This document shows positions 56,776-64,000 of a stretch of 64,000 bases of DNA, one piece after another. Under the pieces are notes generated by a model, which saw only the letters and a program-made list of their open reading frames with translations, made no database searches and was not told where the DNA came from. The stretch's first letter is position 1. Each line of letters begins with the position of its first letter. This DNA is from Corynebacterium gallinarum. Its GTDB lineage: Bacteria; Actinomycetota; Actinomycetes; Mycobacteriales; Mycobacteriaceae. A program made the translations under genes and the position numbers. The DNA is taken from assembly GCF_014837045.1 (NCBI RefSeq), contig NZ_JACSPR010000002.1, positions 124,001-188,000 on the forward strand, written 5' to 3'.

Positions 56776-57639
56776 CTACAGACCCGCCAGTTTCTCTGCG
56801 CGCTCGACGACATTGTGGACCAGGAAGGCACGGGTCAGGGGGCCGACACCACCCGGATTCGGGGATACCGCGCCCGCAACCTCCCAGACATCGGGGTGGA
56901 CATCACCGAGCAGCTTGCCGTCCTTGCGGGACACACCCACATCTAGCACCGCAGCCCCCGGCTTGACCATGTCGGCGGTGAGCATGTGGGGCTGGCCGGC
57001 GGCGGCAACGATGACATCAGCCGCACGGGTCTCAGCCGCCAGATCCTTCGTGCCGGTGTGACACAGGGTGACGGTGGAGTTCTCGGAACGGCGGGTGAGC
57101 ATCAGGCCGATCGGACGACCGACGGTGACGCCGCGTCCGATGACCACCACCTTCGCACCATTGAGTTCCACGCCGAACCGGCGCAGCAGGCTGATGGAGC
57201 CATTCGGGGTGCACGGCAGTGGGGCGGGTTCGTTGAGCACCAGCTTGCCCAGGTTGACCGGGTGGAGGCCATCGGCGTCCTTGGCCGGGTCGATGCGCTC
57301 CAACACCGCATTCTCGTCGAGGTGCTTCGGCAGGGGCAGCTGCACGATATATCCGGTGCAGGACTCATCCGCATTGAGTTCATCGATGACCGCGAAGAGA
57401 TCCTCCTGGGAGACATCGGCAGGCAGATCACGGCGGATCGAGTTGACACCGATCTGCTCGCAGTCACGGTGCTTCATCTTCACATAGGAATGGCTGGCGG
57501 GGTCATCACCGACCAGCACGGTCGCAAGACCCGGGACAATGCCCTTCTCCTTCAGCGCTGCGACGCGCTGGCCGAGGTCGGCGAAGATTTCATCGCGGTA
57601 GAGGTTTCCGTCAAGTTTGATAGCAGTCACCTTCGCCAT
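56776..57639 (-). CDS. folD: Methylenetetrahydrofolate dehydrogenase / cyclohydrolase
   Basis: Bifunctional one-carbon enzyme, 287 residues. Visible: the catalytic Tyr-x-x-x-Lys in [14 protein letters not shown] (about residue 53), [24 protein letters not shown], the NADP-binding [14 protein letters not shown], and the C-terminal [12 protein letters not shown] 57639 begins [11 protein letters not shown]; upstream frame has no similarity. Divergent from trmL across only 25 bases. Confidence 0.95.
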   Translation of the reverse strand: MAKVTAIKLDGNLYRDEIFADLGQRVAALKEKGIVPGLATVLVGDDPASHSYVKMKHRDCEQIGVNSIRRDLPADVSQEDLFAVIDELNADESCTGYIVQLPLPKHLDENAVLERIDPAKDADGLHPVNLGKLVLNEPAPLPCTPNGSISLLRRFGVELNGAKVVVIGRGVTVGRPIGLMLTRRSENSTVTLCHTGTKDLAAETRAADVIVAAAGQPHMLTADMVKPGAAVLDVGVSRKDGKLLGDVHPDVWEVAGAVSPNPGGVGPLTRAFLVHNVVERAEKLAGL

Positions 57640-57664
57640 TATTCCACGATCTACAATCTTTCCC

Positions 57665-58138
57665 ATGTCTGTCCCACCTCTGCATGTTGTCTTCGATAAT
57701 CCCGTCATCCCACCCAACACCGGAAACGCCATCCGGATGTGCGCGGGAACAGGCGCCCACCTGCACCTTGTCGAACCCCTCGGCTTCGATCTGACGGAGA
57801 AACACCTGCGCAGGGCGGGGCTCGATTACCATGACCTCGCCGATGTGACCGTGCACAAGGACATCGAGGACTGCTTCGCCGCCCTCCCTGGACGCATCTT
57901 CGCCTTCACCACCCAGGCCACCGGATGGTTCACGGACATCACCTTCCAACCAGGGGATGCCCTGCTATTCGGTACCGAACCCACCGGGCTACCGCGCGAG
58001 CACGTCATCCATCCCCGTGTGACGGCAGAAGTACGGATCCCGATGCTCGAGGGGCGCCGTTCCATGAATTTATCCAACTCCGCGGCGGTGGCCACGTATG
58101 AGGCCTGGCGACAGCTCGGTTTCCCCGGCGCGGTCTGA
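57665..58138 (+). CDS. trmL: tRNA (cytidine/uridine-34-2'-O)-methyltransferase TrmL
   Basis: SPOUT-class methyltransferase that methylates the wobble ribose of tRNA-Leu. The 157-residue protein is the minimal SPOUT domain: [34 protein letters not shown] and [20 protein letters not shown] form the knotted SAM-binding site. ATG 57665; the frame is open 16 codons earlier, into the folD start, without similarity. Leader is too short for a normal Shine-Dalgarno, so the mRNA may be leaderless. Confidence 0.92.
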   Translation: MSVPPLHVVFDNPVIPPNTGNAIRMCAGTGAHLHLVEPLGFDLTEKHLRRAGLDYHDLADVTVHKDIEDCFAALPGRIFAFTTQATGWFTDITFQPGDALLFGTEPTGLPREHVIHPRVTAEVRIPMLEGRRSMNLSNSAAVATYEAWRQLGFPGAV

Positions 58139-58169
58139 GAGACTCCCCAGGCCCCCTCCCACCGGGTCT

Positions 58170-58652
58170 TCACAGTGTGCGGAAGTACCGGTGGTGGATC
58201 TCCTTCAACTGCCCGGTGAGCTCGGGCACCGGGCCCTTCACCCGCACATCCGGGGCGACCCCATTGATGGGGAGTTTTGCCACCGGGGTGGGTTCGGCAC
58301 CCCACTCCTGATACCACCGCCCCACCTCGGCACCGGAGACCACATAGATGATCCGGTCCAGCCCCACCCAGGCGTGGGCCGCAGCACACATCGGACAGTG
58401 CTCGGTGGAGGTGTAGACCACCGAGGTGGCGCGCTGCTGCGCCGTGAGATTCGCCGCCGCCCACCGGGCGATCTCGAACTCCGGATGCCGGGTATCGTCA
58501 CCGTTGCCGTCGCGGTTATGATCCTCGAACAACACCTGCCCGGTATCGGCAACCAGCACTGATCCATAGGGACTGTTGCCCTTGTCCAGCGCAATGGCGG
58601 CGAGGGCCACGCTGCGGTTCAGATAGAACATGTCGGTCTCGGTCAACATCAT
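58170..58652 (-). CDS. Nucleoside deaminase (cytidine/deoxycytidylate deaminase superfamily)
   Basis: Zinc deaminase, 160 residues. Zinc and catalytic motifs HPEFE (His-x-Glu version, near residue 56) and TEHCPMCAAA are both present. Length and the sequence GNSPYGSVLVADTG resemble guanine or tRNA-adenosine deaminases, but the C-terminal half (VGRWYQEWGAEPTPVAKL) is of the nucleoside/guanine deaminase kind. Substrate not certain. Convergent with trmL. Confidence 0.85.
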   Translation of the reverse strand: MMLTETDMFYLNRSVALAAIALDKGNSPYGSVLVADTGQVLFEDHNRDGNGDDTRHPEFEIARWAAANLTAQQRATSVVYTSTEHCPMCAAAHAWVGLDRIIYVVSGAEVGRWYQEWGAEPTPVAKLPINGVAPDVRVKGPVPELTGQLKEIHHRYFRTL

Positions 58653-58735
58653 CGAGCTCCTTCACGGTGCCGGTTTCCAGTACTCCCCCGTCAGAGAATC
58701 CAGTCTAGGGGAGTTAGTTTCCTCGGATGCTCAGA

Positions 58736-59377
58736 TCAGCAGGCGGCAGCACCGGCGCCGGCGGCATCCTCGGAATCGTCTGCCTCCCCGGTATCAACCG
58801 AACACACCTCACCGGCCTGCATCACCAGCTGGTTACGCCCCTGGGCGTAGTCCTCATAGGAGGCCTCGTCCTCGACCTCGATTTTGCCATCAACGTAGTT
58901 GAAGGTCTCCTCCCGCACCTCGGTTGTGGTGACCTCGCCGGGAGGTGCGTAGTGACCGAACTGGACGATGGCCTGGTCATCAGCGTCATTGCGGTCGACG
59001 AAGGGAGCCGCACCCATCTGAACCGGTCGGGGATCGGTGACCAGGTCACCATCCTGGAAGAACACGACAAAACCGCTGGTGTCCTCCTGCTCCCCCTCCG
59101 GCTGGGTGGTGCCGGTCAAGCCCAGCCAGCTGATGTGATCGCAGGCGTCATAGTGGTTGTCGGCGACCTCGAAACGGAAGGGTTCATCACCGGTGGTCGG
59201 AATCTCACCGGAATCGAGGTACTGCGCAAATGCGGTGTCCTGCGGGGTTTTGTCATTACACGGGGCGGGGTTCTCATTCGGCGGGGAGGAACACGCCACC
59301 AGTCCGGCCGTGGTCAGCGCCATCGCGCCGACGATTCCCAGGGTCCTGCCCACACCTGCTGCGAAAAACTTTTCCAT
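58736..59377 (-). CDS. LppP/LprE-family lipoprotein
   Basis: A 213-residue lipoprotein: signal MEKFFAAGVGRTLGIVGAMA..., lipobox LVAC, then a body with the LppP/LprE pattern (FEVADNHYDACDHISWLGL; FVVFFQDGDLVTDPRP; a final C-terminal Cys). The Cys in DACDH and the terminal Cys may form a disulfide. The end is Asp/Ala rich. Function unknown. It follows the sirtuin gene on the same strand with a 72-bp gap. Confidence 0.8.
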   Translation of the reverse strand: MEKFFAAGVGRTLGIVGAMALTTAGLVACSSPPNENPAPCNDKTPQDTAFAQYLDSGEIPTTGDEPFRFEVADNHYDACDHISWLGLTGTTQPEGEQEDTSGFVVFFQDGDLVTDPRPVQMGAAPFVDRNDADDQAIVQFGHYAPPGEVTTTEVREETFNYVDGKIEVEDEASYEDYAQGRNQLVMQAGEVCSVDTGEADDSEDAAGAGAAAC

Positions 59378-59449
59378 GTTCTACATCATGCCCTCTCCCC
59401 CGCCCGGAGTGGTATCCGCGGGGTGAAGGAGGCGTCGACAAGCACCCGC

Positions 59450-60214
59450 TCACACGCCGAGCCGCCTGACCAGCGCCGGGAACCCCTCGGCGGCCGTCGC
59501 CCGCCACGAAAACGTGGCGATCCGGGACAGGTCGGTCTCCTTCGGCGTGATCTCCAGAATCGGCACCCCACGCTGATGCGCCAGAACCGGCAGCGATGCC
59601 GCCGGATAGACAATCCCGGACGTCCCCACGATCACCACCAGGTCAGCCTCCCGCATACGACTCTCGGCGACCGCCCACTCCTCCTGCGGCAACGCCTCAC
59701 CGAACCAGACCACCCCGGGACGCACCGGATTCCCACACAGCGAACACGTCGGCGGGGTGAGCCGCTCCACCGGTTCCGCCGGATAATCACCATCATCCCG
59801 CCACGGTTTGGAACAGATCGAACACCGGAACTCGAAGAGACTGCCATGCAGATGCGTGACCCCGGTGGACCCGGCCCGCTCATGGAGATTATCGATATTC
59901 TGCGTGGTCACATGCACCGTATCCACCAGGTGACTACCCTCCCAATAAGCGATGGCCTCATGACCCGCATTGGGCCGCGCCTTCATCGCCTGCCCGGCGC
60001 GCCACCGGTACCACGCCCACATCGGCTCCGGATCCCGCGCCCACGCATCGATGCTCGCCATCGCCTGCGGATCAACCTTCGACCACACACCCGTCTCCGG
60101 ATCGCGGTAGGTCTCCAGGCCTGAATCGGCACTCATCCCGGCACCGGTGAACACCTCAATGTTGCGCGCCCCACGCGCCACGGCCACTGCCTGCATGATC
60201 GACTGCTCGTCCAT
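59450..60214 (-). CDS. NAD-dependent protein deacylase (sirtuin, CobB type)
   Basis: Sir2-family lysine deacylase, 254 residues. NAD-binding GAGMSADSG (about residue 25), TQNIDNLHERAG, catalytic His in HLHGSLFEFRC, zinc ligands CSIC and CSLC, and GVVWFGEALP are all intact. It would reverse lysine acetylation or succinylation of metabolic enzymes. ATG 60214 (MDEQSIMQAV) is preceded by GGGGGGT; the frame runs seven codons further without similarity. Confidence 0.92.
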   Translation of the reverse strand: MDEQSIMQAVAVARGARNIEVFTGAGMSADSGLETYRDPETGVWSKVDPQAMASIDAWARDPEPMWAWYRWRAGQAMKARPNAGHEAIAYWEGSHLVDTVHVTTQNIDNLHERAGSTGVTHLHGSLFEFRCSICSKPWRDDGDYPAEPVERLTPPTCSLCGNPVRPGVVWFGEALPQEEWAVAESRMREADLVVIVGTSGIVYPAASLPVLAHQRGVPILEITPKETDLSRIATFSWRATAAEGFPALVRRLGV

Positions 60215-60374
60215 GACCCCCCAGGGTAGCGGCACGCCTGCAGCCGCGCGGAGCAGAGACGAACAGTCAGGCGGACACGCTTAGACGGGAGCTGTAAATA
60301 CCGCGCCCACCACGGGGTCTAAAGTGTGAAAGACAGTACTATCCGATAACAATTTCGAAGGCAGGGATGCACCA

Positions 60375-61208
60375 ATGGTCATGGGCCCCACCCATGCGAT
60401 GAGCGGCGCCGCGGTCGGCCTGGCCGTGGCCCAGATCCTCCCGACACAATGGGGCGGCGTGTCCACCGCCGAGGAGACATTCATCTACGCCGGCCTGGCC
60501 GCCGGAGCCGCCCTGCTCCCCGATCTGGATGCACCCTCTGCCACGGTATCCCGTTCCTTCGGGCCGGTGACACAGGTGATCTCCCGCTTCACGGAGAACA
60601 TCGCACAGACCTTCGTCAACGTCACCCGGGGCCGCAAGGACAAGCCCTGCAAGAACGGCCACCGCACCGCCACCCACACAGTATGGGCTGCACTGGCGGC
60701 CGGCATCGGTGCCGCGGCCCTCATCGGTGCCTTCGGCAAACCCGCGGTGATCGGCCTGCTGTTCTTCCTCCTCGGCCTCGGCATCAGGGGGCTGCTGCCG
60801 GAATGGTCGAAGAAAACAGACTGGTTGATTGTCACAGGACTGTCCGCCGCCCTGGCCTACGCTGTGTGGAGTTATGTGCCCGAGGAATCATTCGGGGTGT
60901 TCATGGGGTCGGCGATCACCGTGGGATGTCTGACCCACATGCTGGGGGACCTCGCCACCAAACAGGGCATACCCGCCTTCGCGCCACTACTTCCATGGAA
61001 GGGCCGACGCTGGTGGAACCTGAAACTACCGAAATTCCTCAGCATCCGCGCCAACGGGCCAGCAGACAGGATCCTGCTCGCCGGTTTCACCATCGCCGTC
61101 ATCGCCCAGATCGGCCTGGTGGCCTCAGGCAAGATGCGCGATGTGATGATGGGCCTGCTGCCCTTCGAGGTGGTGGCGCAGGGGCTGTCGCTTGCTGACC
61201 TGCATTAA
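60375..61208 (+). CDS. DUF457/YdjM-type membrane-bound metal-dependent hydrolase
   Basis: A 277-residue integral membrane protein of COG1988, with the N-terminal GPTHAMSGAAVGLA, LLPDLDAPSATVSR (His and Asp residues that could bind metal), HRTATHTVWAAL, and CLTHMLGDLATKQGIP. About six membrane helices. In E. coli ydjM is SOS-induced; I see no clear LexA box here. Activity of the family is unproven. TACTAT about 40 bases upstream may be a -10 element. Confidence 0.85.
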   Translation: MVMGPTHAMSGAAVGLAVAQILPTQWGGVSTAEETFIYAGLAAGAALLPDLDAPSATVSRSFGPVTQVISRFTENIAQTFVNVTRGRKDKPCKNGHRTATHTVWAALAAGIGAAALIGAFGKPAVIGLLFFLLGLGIRGLLPEWSKKTDWLIVTGLSAALAYAVWSYVPEESFGVFMGSAITVGCLTHMLGDLATKQGIPAFAPLLPWKGRRWWNLKLPKFLSIRANGPADRILLAGFTIAVIAQIGLVASGKMRDVMMGLLPFEVVAQGLSLADLH

Positions 61209-61288
61209 CCCAGAGATCCTGTTCCCAGAGACCGCGTGGCTTAACCCAGAGATCGCGGGTGCTTTCTGGGGACAGGATCTCTGGGTTA
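61206..61288. repeat. Inverted repeat with a third half-copy, between convergent genes
   Basis: TAACCCAGAGATCCTGTTCCCAG (split here as 61206-61228) is complementary to 61266-61288 at 22 of 23 positions, and TTAACCCAGAGATC occurs again directly at 61241-61254. It overlaps the stop codon of the DUF457 gene. It can act as a transcription stop between convergent genes, but the extra internal copy is unusual. Confidence 0.6.
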
Positions 61289-61373
61289 TGCGGGTGGCCT
61301 GTCTGACCCCGACATCGCATCACAGACATCAGTACTGATGCCGTGGTTGGAGTGGTGAACGCCGCGGACCTGC

Positions 61374-62045
61374 CTACACCTGCACGGTGATCAGGGGCAG
61401 CTGGGTGACTGCGAGGGGGAAGCGCTGCCCGGTCTCCTCAACCACTGCTTCGACGATGCCGGCGAAGGGTTCCCTCGCAATGGTGATCCGGGATCCCGGG
61501 ATCACGTCGTGTTCGGCGAGGTAGCGCAGCAGTTCGGGGTCGATGTCCTGGACGCGGGTGATGGTGACCGTGGCACCGGGTGCGGTGGTGGCGAGGGTGG
61601 TGTGGCCGAGGTCGTCGATAAGCCCTTCGGCGGTGGGGATGGGATCGCCGTGGGGGTCGCGGCGCGGGTGGCCGAGGTGGGCGTCGATGCGCGCGATGAG
61701 CCGGTCTGAGGCGGCGTGCTCCAGCAGGTCAGCGTCCTCGTGGACCTCATCCCAGGTGTAACCGAGCACGTCATGGAGGAAGGTTTCCAGCAGACGGTGG
61801 CGGCGCACCATCTCCAGGGCGAGTGCCTGGCCGGTGGGTGTGAGGGTGACACCGGAGTAGCGCTCATGGTGTACCAGGTCGCGGGTGGCCAGGCGTTTGA
61901 TCGCCTCGGATGCGGTGGGGGTTTTCTGTTCGAGGATCTCCGCGATCTCACCGAGGGTGGCGGGGTGTCCGCCGTTGCGGTCGGTGATGTCCCAGATGGT
62001 CTTCAGATAGTCCTGGGTCTTGTCGGGAAGATCTGAGATGTGCAT
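61374..62045 (-). CDS. mntR: Manganese-responsive DtxR-family regulator
   Basis: Metal-dependent repressor, 223 residues: N-terminal winged helix (QDYLKTIWDITDRNGGHPAT; TASEAIKRLATRDLVHHERY), metal-binding and dimerisation helices (HRLLETFLHDVLGYTWDEVH, EDADLLEHAAS), and a C-terminal SH3-like FeoA domain (DVIPGSRITIAREPF). Equivalent by context to C. glutamicum Cg0741 (MntR, earlier SirR), which represses a ZIP-type metal transporter. ATG 62045; it is four bases after the PH-domain gene stop, so probably cotranscribed. Confidence 0.85.
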   Translation of the reverse strand: MHISDLPDKTQDYLKTIWDITDRNGGHPATLGEIAEILEQKTPTASEAIKRLATRDLVHHERYSGVTLTPTGQALALEMVRRHRLLETFLHDVLGYTWDEVHEDADLLEHAASDRLIARIDAHLGHPRRDPHGDPIPTAEGLIDDLGHTTLATTAPGATVTITRVQDIDPELLRYLAEHDVIPGSRITIAREPFAGIVEAVVEETGQRFPLAVTQLPLITVQV

Positions 62046-62049
62046 GTCG

Positions 62050-63540
62050 CTAATCGTAACCCACGGTCCCGGCGCGGTTTTCCCCGTCAGGCCCCGGGCC
62101 GGTCAGCTCCGGCAGGGACCTGCGCCGCAGCACGGTGAGCAGCTCCATCCCATCGGCATAGGTGAGGTCGCTGCCCTGCATGGACACCGGGCCGGGCACC
62201 AGGTTGAGTCTCACGGTGCTCAAGTTCAGCAGCTTCTGGATGGGACCGCGTTTGAGGGTGAGTTCCTGGATATGGCTGACATCGATGAGTGCCATGCGGT
62301 GGTAGAACCGGCCGGAGTGGACGATCACGGCGCGCGGGGCGGTATCGGCGCCAACGCCACCGGCCTCACCCACCAGCGTGACGCCCTGCTGTTTCCTGTC
62401 CACGGGTGAGACCCACGTGGCCTGCGGTGGACTGGTGTAGGTGGGTCGGGTGATGCGGGTGGGGTCGGCGTAGGTTTCAAGCTCCCCGTCGTCCAATGGG
62501 CCGACCACCTCCACGAGGTGGAGCGCCAGGTCCTTCGTCCCCACCGGCAGCAGACGGGTGGTGCCGCCCTGTTTGGTGTCCACGCCGTAACCGGCGACCG
62601 ACACCGATACCGTCCACCACCCGAACAGGCGCCACAACAGCGGCTGGGTCATGGACACCCCGTGGATGCGGCCGAGGGGGATCGACTGGCGGCGTCGATC
62701 AGCGAGCCCGTAGGACACGTTGAGGATGTCGCCCGCGAGATCAGCCTGGAATTTCCATGACTTGTCGATGAGGTTCCACACCGAGGGAACCAGACCCACG
62801 AGAACCGGCACCAGGGCGGTGATCCCCAGCGGGGTGAAGACAATGATCAGCAGCGCCAGCACCGTGATGACGGTGTTGAGGGACAACGCGGTGCTGCCCA
62901 GGGTGCGCATGATGGGGATGGAGGGCACCACCTGCCTCCCGGTGCCAACCGGTGTCTCCATGACCCGGGGTGAGCCGATCTCCGATAACCCGAAACCCTC
63001 CTGCACCGGCTGCGACTCAGCCCGCCGGGCGTGGGTGGTGTCGATGAGTTGTCGGCGCAGCTCCTCGGCCTCGGCGCGTTTGAGGAAGGCGATCTCGATG
63101 ACGGAGTTGGTGCCACCGGCGGTCTCCACGCGCACGGCGGCGACGCGGAAGATGCGGGCAATCACCGATTCCACGAGGTCAACGGCCTGGATGCGGTCGT
63201 AGCGGGCGGTACGCAGCTGGGTGTTGAGCACGCCGCGCCGGTGTTGGATCTCCTCGTCGGTCAGGCGGAATCCGGTGGCCTTCCACCAGATCCGTGACAG
63301 CAGCCAGATCAGTCCGCAGGCCAGCACGAATCCGCCGATGGAGGCCACCAGGGGCCAGATGGCGAGGTCGGTGTCCTCTCTCAGCACACTCCAGATCGCC
63401 TGCAGGGAGGACAGGTTGAGGTTGAGGACCAGGCCGGCGAACACGGCGAGGATGAGTGTCCAGAAGCGGAGCAGCGGGGTGAGAGGGTGGACCCGACGAA
63501 AACCATCGGTATGTTCAGCGGCGGTCTGAGCAGTAGTCAC
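62050..63540 (-). CDS. PH-domain membrane protein (YdbT type, bPH2)
   Basis: A 496-residue membrane protein with two pairs of hydrophobic helices (LLRFWTLILAVFAGLVLNL; TVITVLALLIIVFTPLG) and three bPH_2 domains, one after each membrane pair (ATGFRLTDEEIQHRRGVL; ILNVSYGLADRRRQSIPL) and one at the C-terminus (VIVHSGRFYHRMALIDVSHIQ). Function unknown; B. subtilis YdbS/YdbT relatives affect resistance to antimicrobial compounds. The GTG start overlaps the stop of the upstream gene by two bases. Confidence 0.88.
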   Translation of the reverse strand: MTTAQTAAEHTDGFRRVHPLTPLLRFWTLILAVFAGLVLNLNLSSLQAIWSVLREDTDLAIWPLVASIGGFVLACGLIWLLSRIWWKATGFRLTDEEIQHRRGVLNTQLRTARYDRIQAVDLVESVIARIFRVAAVRVETAGGTNSVIEIAFLKRAEAEELRRQLIDTTHARRAESQPVQEGFGLSEIGSPRVMETPVGTGRQVVPSIPIMRTLGSTALSLNTVITVLALLIIVFTPLGITALVPVLVGLVPSVWNLIDKSWKFQADLAGDILNVSYGLADRRRQSIPLGRIHGVSMTQPLLWRLFGWWTVSVSVAGYGVDTKQGGTTRLLPVGTKDLALHLVEVVGPLDDGELETYADPTRITRPTYTSPPQATWVSPVDRKQQGVTLVGEAGGVGADTAPRAVIVHSGRFYHRMALIDVSHIQELTLKRGPIQKLLNLSTVRLNLVPGPVSMQGSDLTYADGMELLTVLRRRSLPELTGPGPDGENRAGTVGYD

Positions 63541-63986
63541 AGTCCACTCATCCTCTCCCGGGCCTTGATGGCGAGGCGGTCGCGCAGGGCATCGGCGACG
63601 TCGGCGGGCAGGCCCTTCACCGAGGAGTCGGTGGTGGCGGAGGCGGTGTTGAGTTTGACCGTCTTCATCCCCAGGGCGCGTTCAATGGGCCCGGCGGTGA
63701 CATCGACGAACTGGATGCGCCCGTAGGGGATCACGGTGTAGGTGTGCCAGAGTTTGCCGCGGGTGAGCAGGAGTTCGTCCTCGGTCTCCAGCCAGCCCAG
63801 TCTCCTGACCTGCTGGGGAATGAGCCACGCCTGCCAGATCAGCATCACCACGGCCACGCCGGTGCCGATGTGAAACCACGGACTGCCCCAGAAACCGGCT
63901 GCCGCGAAACCAACCGCGATCAGCACCCACCACGGCAGGGTGCCGAGGTACCGGGCCGTGGTCAGTTTCGGTGAGACGGGATTCAT
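63537..63986 (-). CDS. PH-domain membrane protein (YdbS type, bPH2)
   Basis: A 149-residue protein: two membrane helices (LPWWVLIAVGFAAAGFWG, GTGVAVVMLIWQAWLIP) and one bPH_2 domain (GWLETEDELLLTRGKLWHTYTVIPYGRIQFVDV). It forms a YdbS-YdbT pair with the following gene by a coupled stop/start. ATG 63986 has GAGGGC upstream, so the gene is complete although it lies at the window edge. Confidence 0.88.
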   Translation of the reverse strand: MNPVSPKLTTARYLGTLPWWVLIAVGFAAAGFWGSPWFHIGTGVAVVMLIWQAWLIPQQVRRLGWLETEDELLLTRGKLWHTYTVIPYGRIQFVDVTAGPIERALGMKTVKLNTASATTDSSVKGLPADVADALRDRLAIKARERMSGL

Positions 63987-64000
63987 GCCCTCGTGGGGCT

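Overview
The window is a stretch of a high-GC Corynebacterium chromosome of the C. glutamicum / C. efficiens group, closest in my judgement to C. efficiens. The basis is family-level recognition: a corynebacterial pyruvate carboxylase, a monomeric isocitrate dehydrogenase, a metY-metX pair, an MntR-type regulator, and a gene order (pyc, upp, trpS, siderophore uptake genes, icd, cstA, metY, metX, folD, sir2, mntR) that I recall from C. glutamicum. No tRNA, rRNA, CRISPR array or intact insertion sequence was seen.

Layout. 1-399 is the tail of a winged-helix DNA-binding protein. 644-10026 holds pyc, an LpdA-like flavoprotein, an M20 amidohydrolase, pmmB, an XRE regulator and upp. 10186-15644 holds a translationally coupled pair (WXG100-sized helical protein plus NlpC/P60 hydrolase), a large duplicated-domain protein, two orphan genes of local interest and a D,D-carboxypeptidase. 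15650-18935 (minus strand) has an RDD membrane protein, YihY and trpS. 19130-21959 is a first iron-complex ABC transporter. 21960-26206 has lower-GC orphan genes, a TRIC-family protein, exonuclease III and an MFS exporter. 26330-31193 is a second, complete siderophore system (lipoprotein, two permeases, ATPase, siderophore-interacting protein) behind a DtxR-like box. icd, a secreted anchored protein, ybdD-cstA and metY/metX follow, the last two with McbR-like operators.

40191-55265 is the accessory core: a complete phenylacetate (paa) catabolic cluster. The minus-strand run paaABCDE-G-J-F-H, the divergent ring-opening enzyme paaZ with a hotdog thioesterase, paaI, the TetR repressor paaR, the ligase paaK and an MHS-type transporter form one regulon. 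Four copies of a common palindrome lie upstream of the transcription units, and a GlxR/CRP-like site precedes paaA.

55422-63986 returns to housekeeping genes: a DUF3500-like lipoprotein, DUF3017-folD, trmL, a nucleoside deaminase, an LppP/LprE lipoprotein, a sirtuin, a DUF457 membrane protein, mntR and two PH-domain membrane proteins.

How the parts work together: phenylacetate enters through the transporter, PaaK makes the CoA ester, PaaABCE (with PaaD as maturation factor) epoxidises the ring, PaaG isomerises it, PaaZ opens and oxidises it, and PaaJ, PaaF and PaaH run the beta-oxidation that yields acetyl-CoA and succinyl-CoA. These feed the TCA cycle, whose anaplerotic (pyc) and oxidative (icd) enzymes are also in the window.
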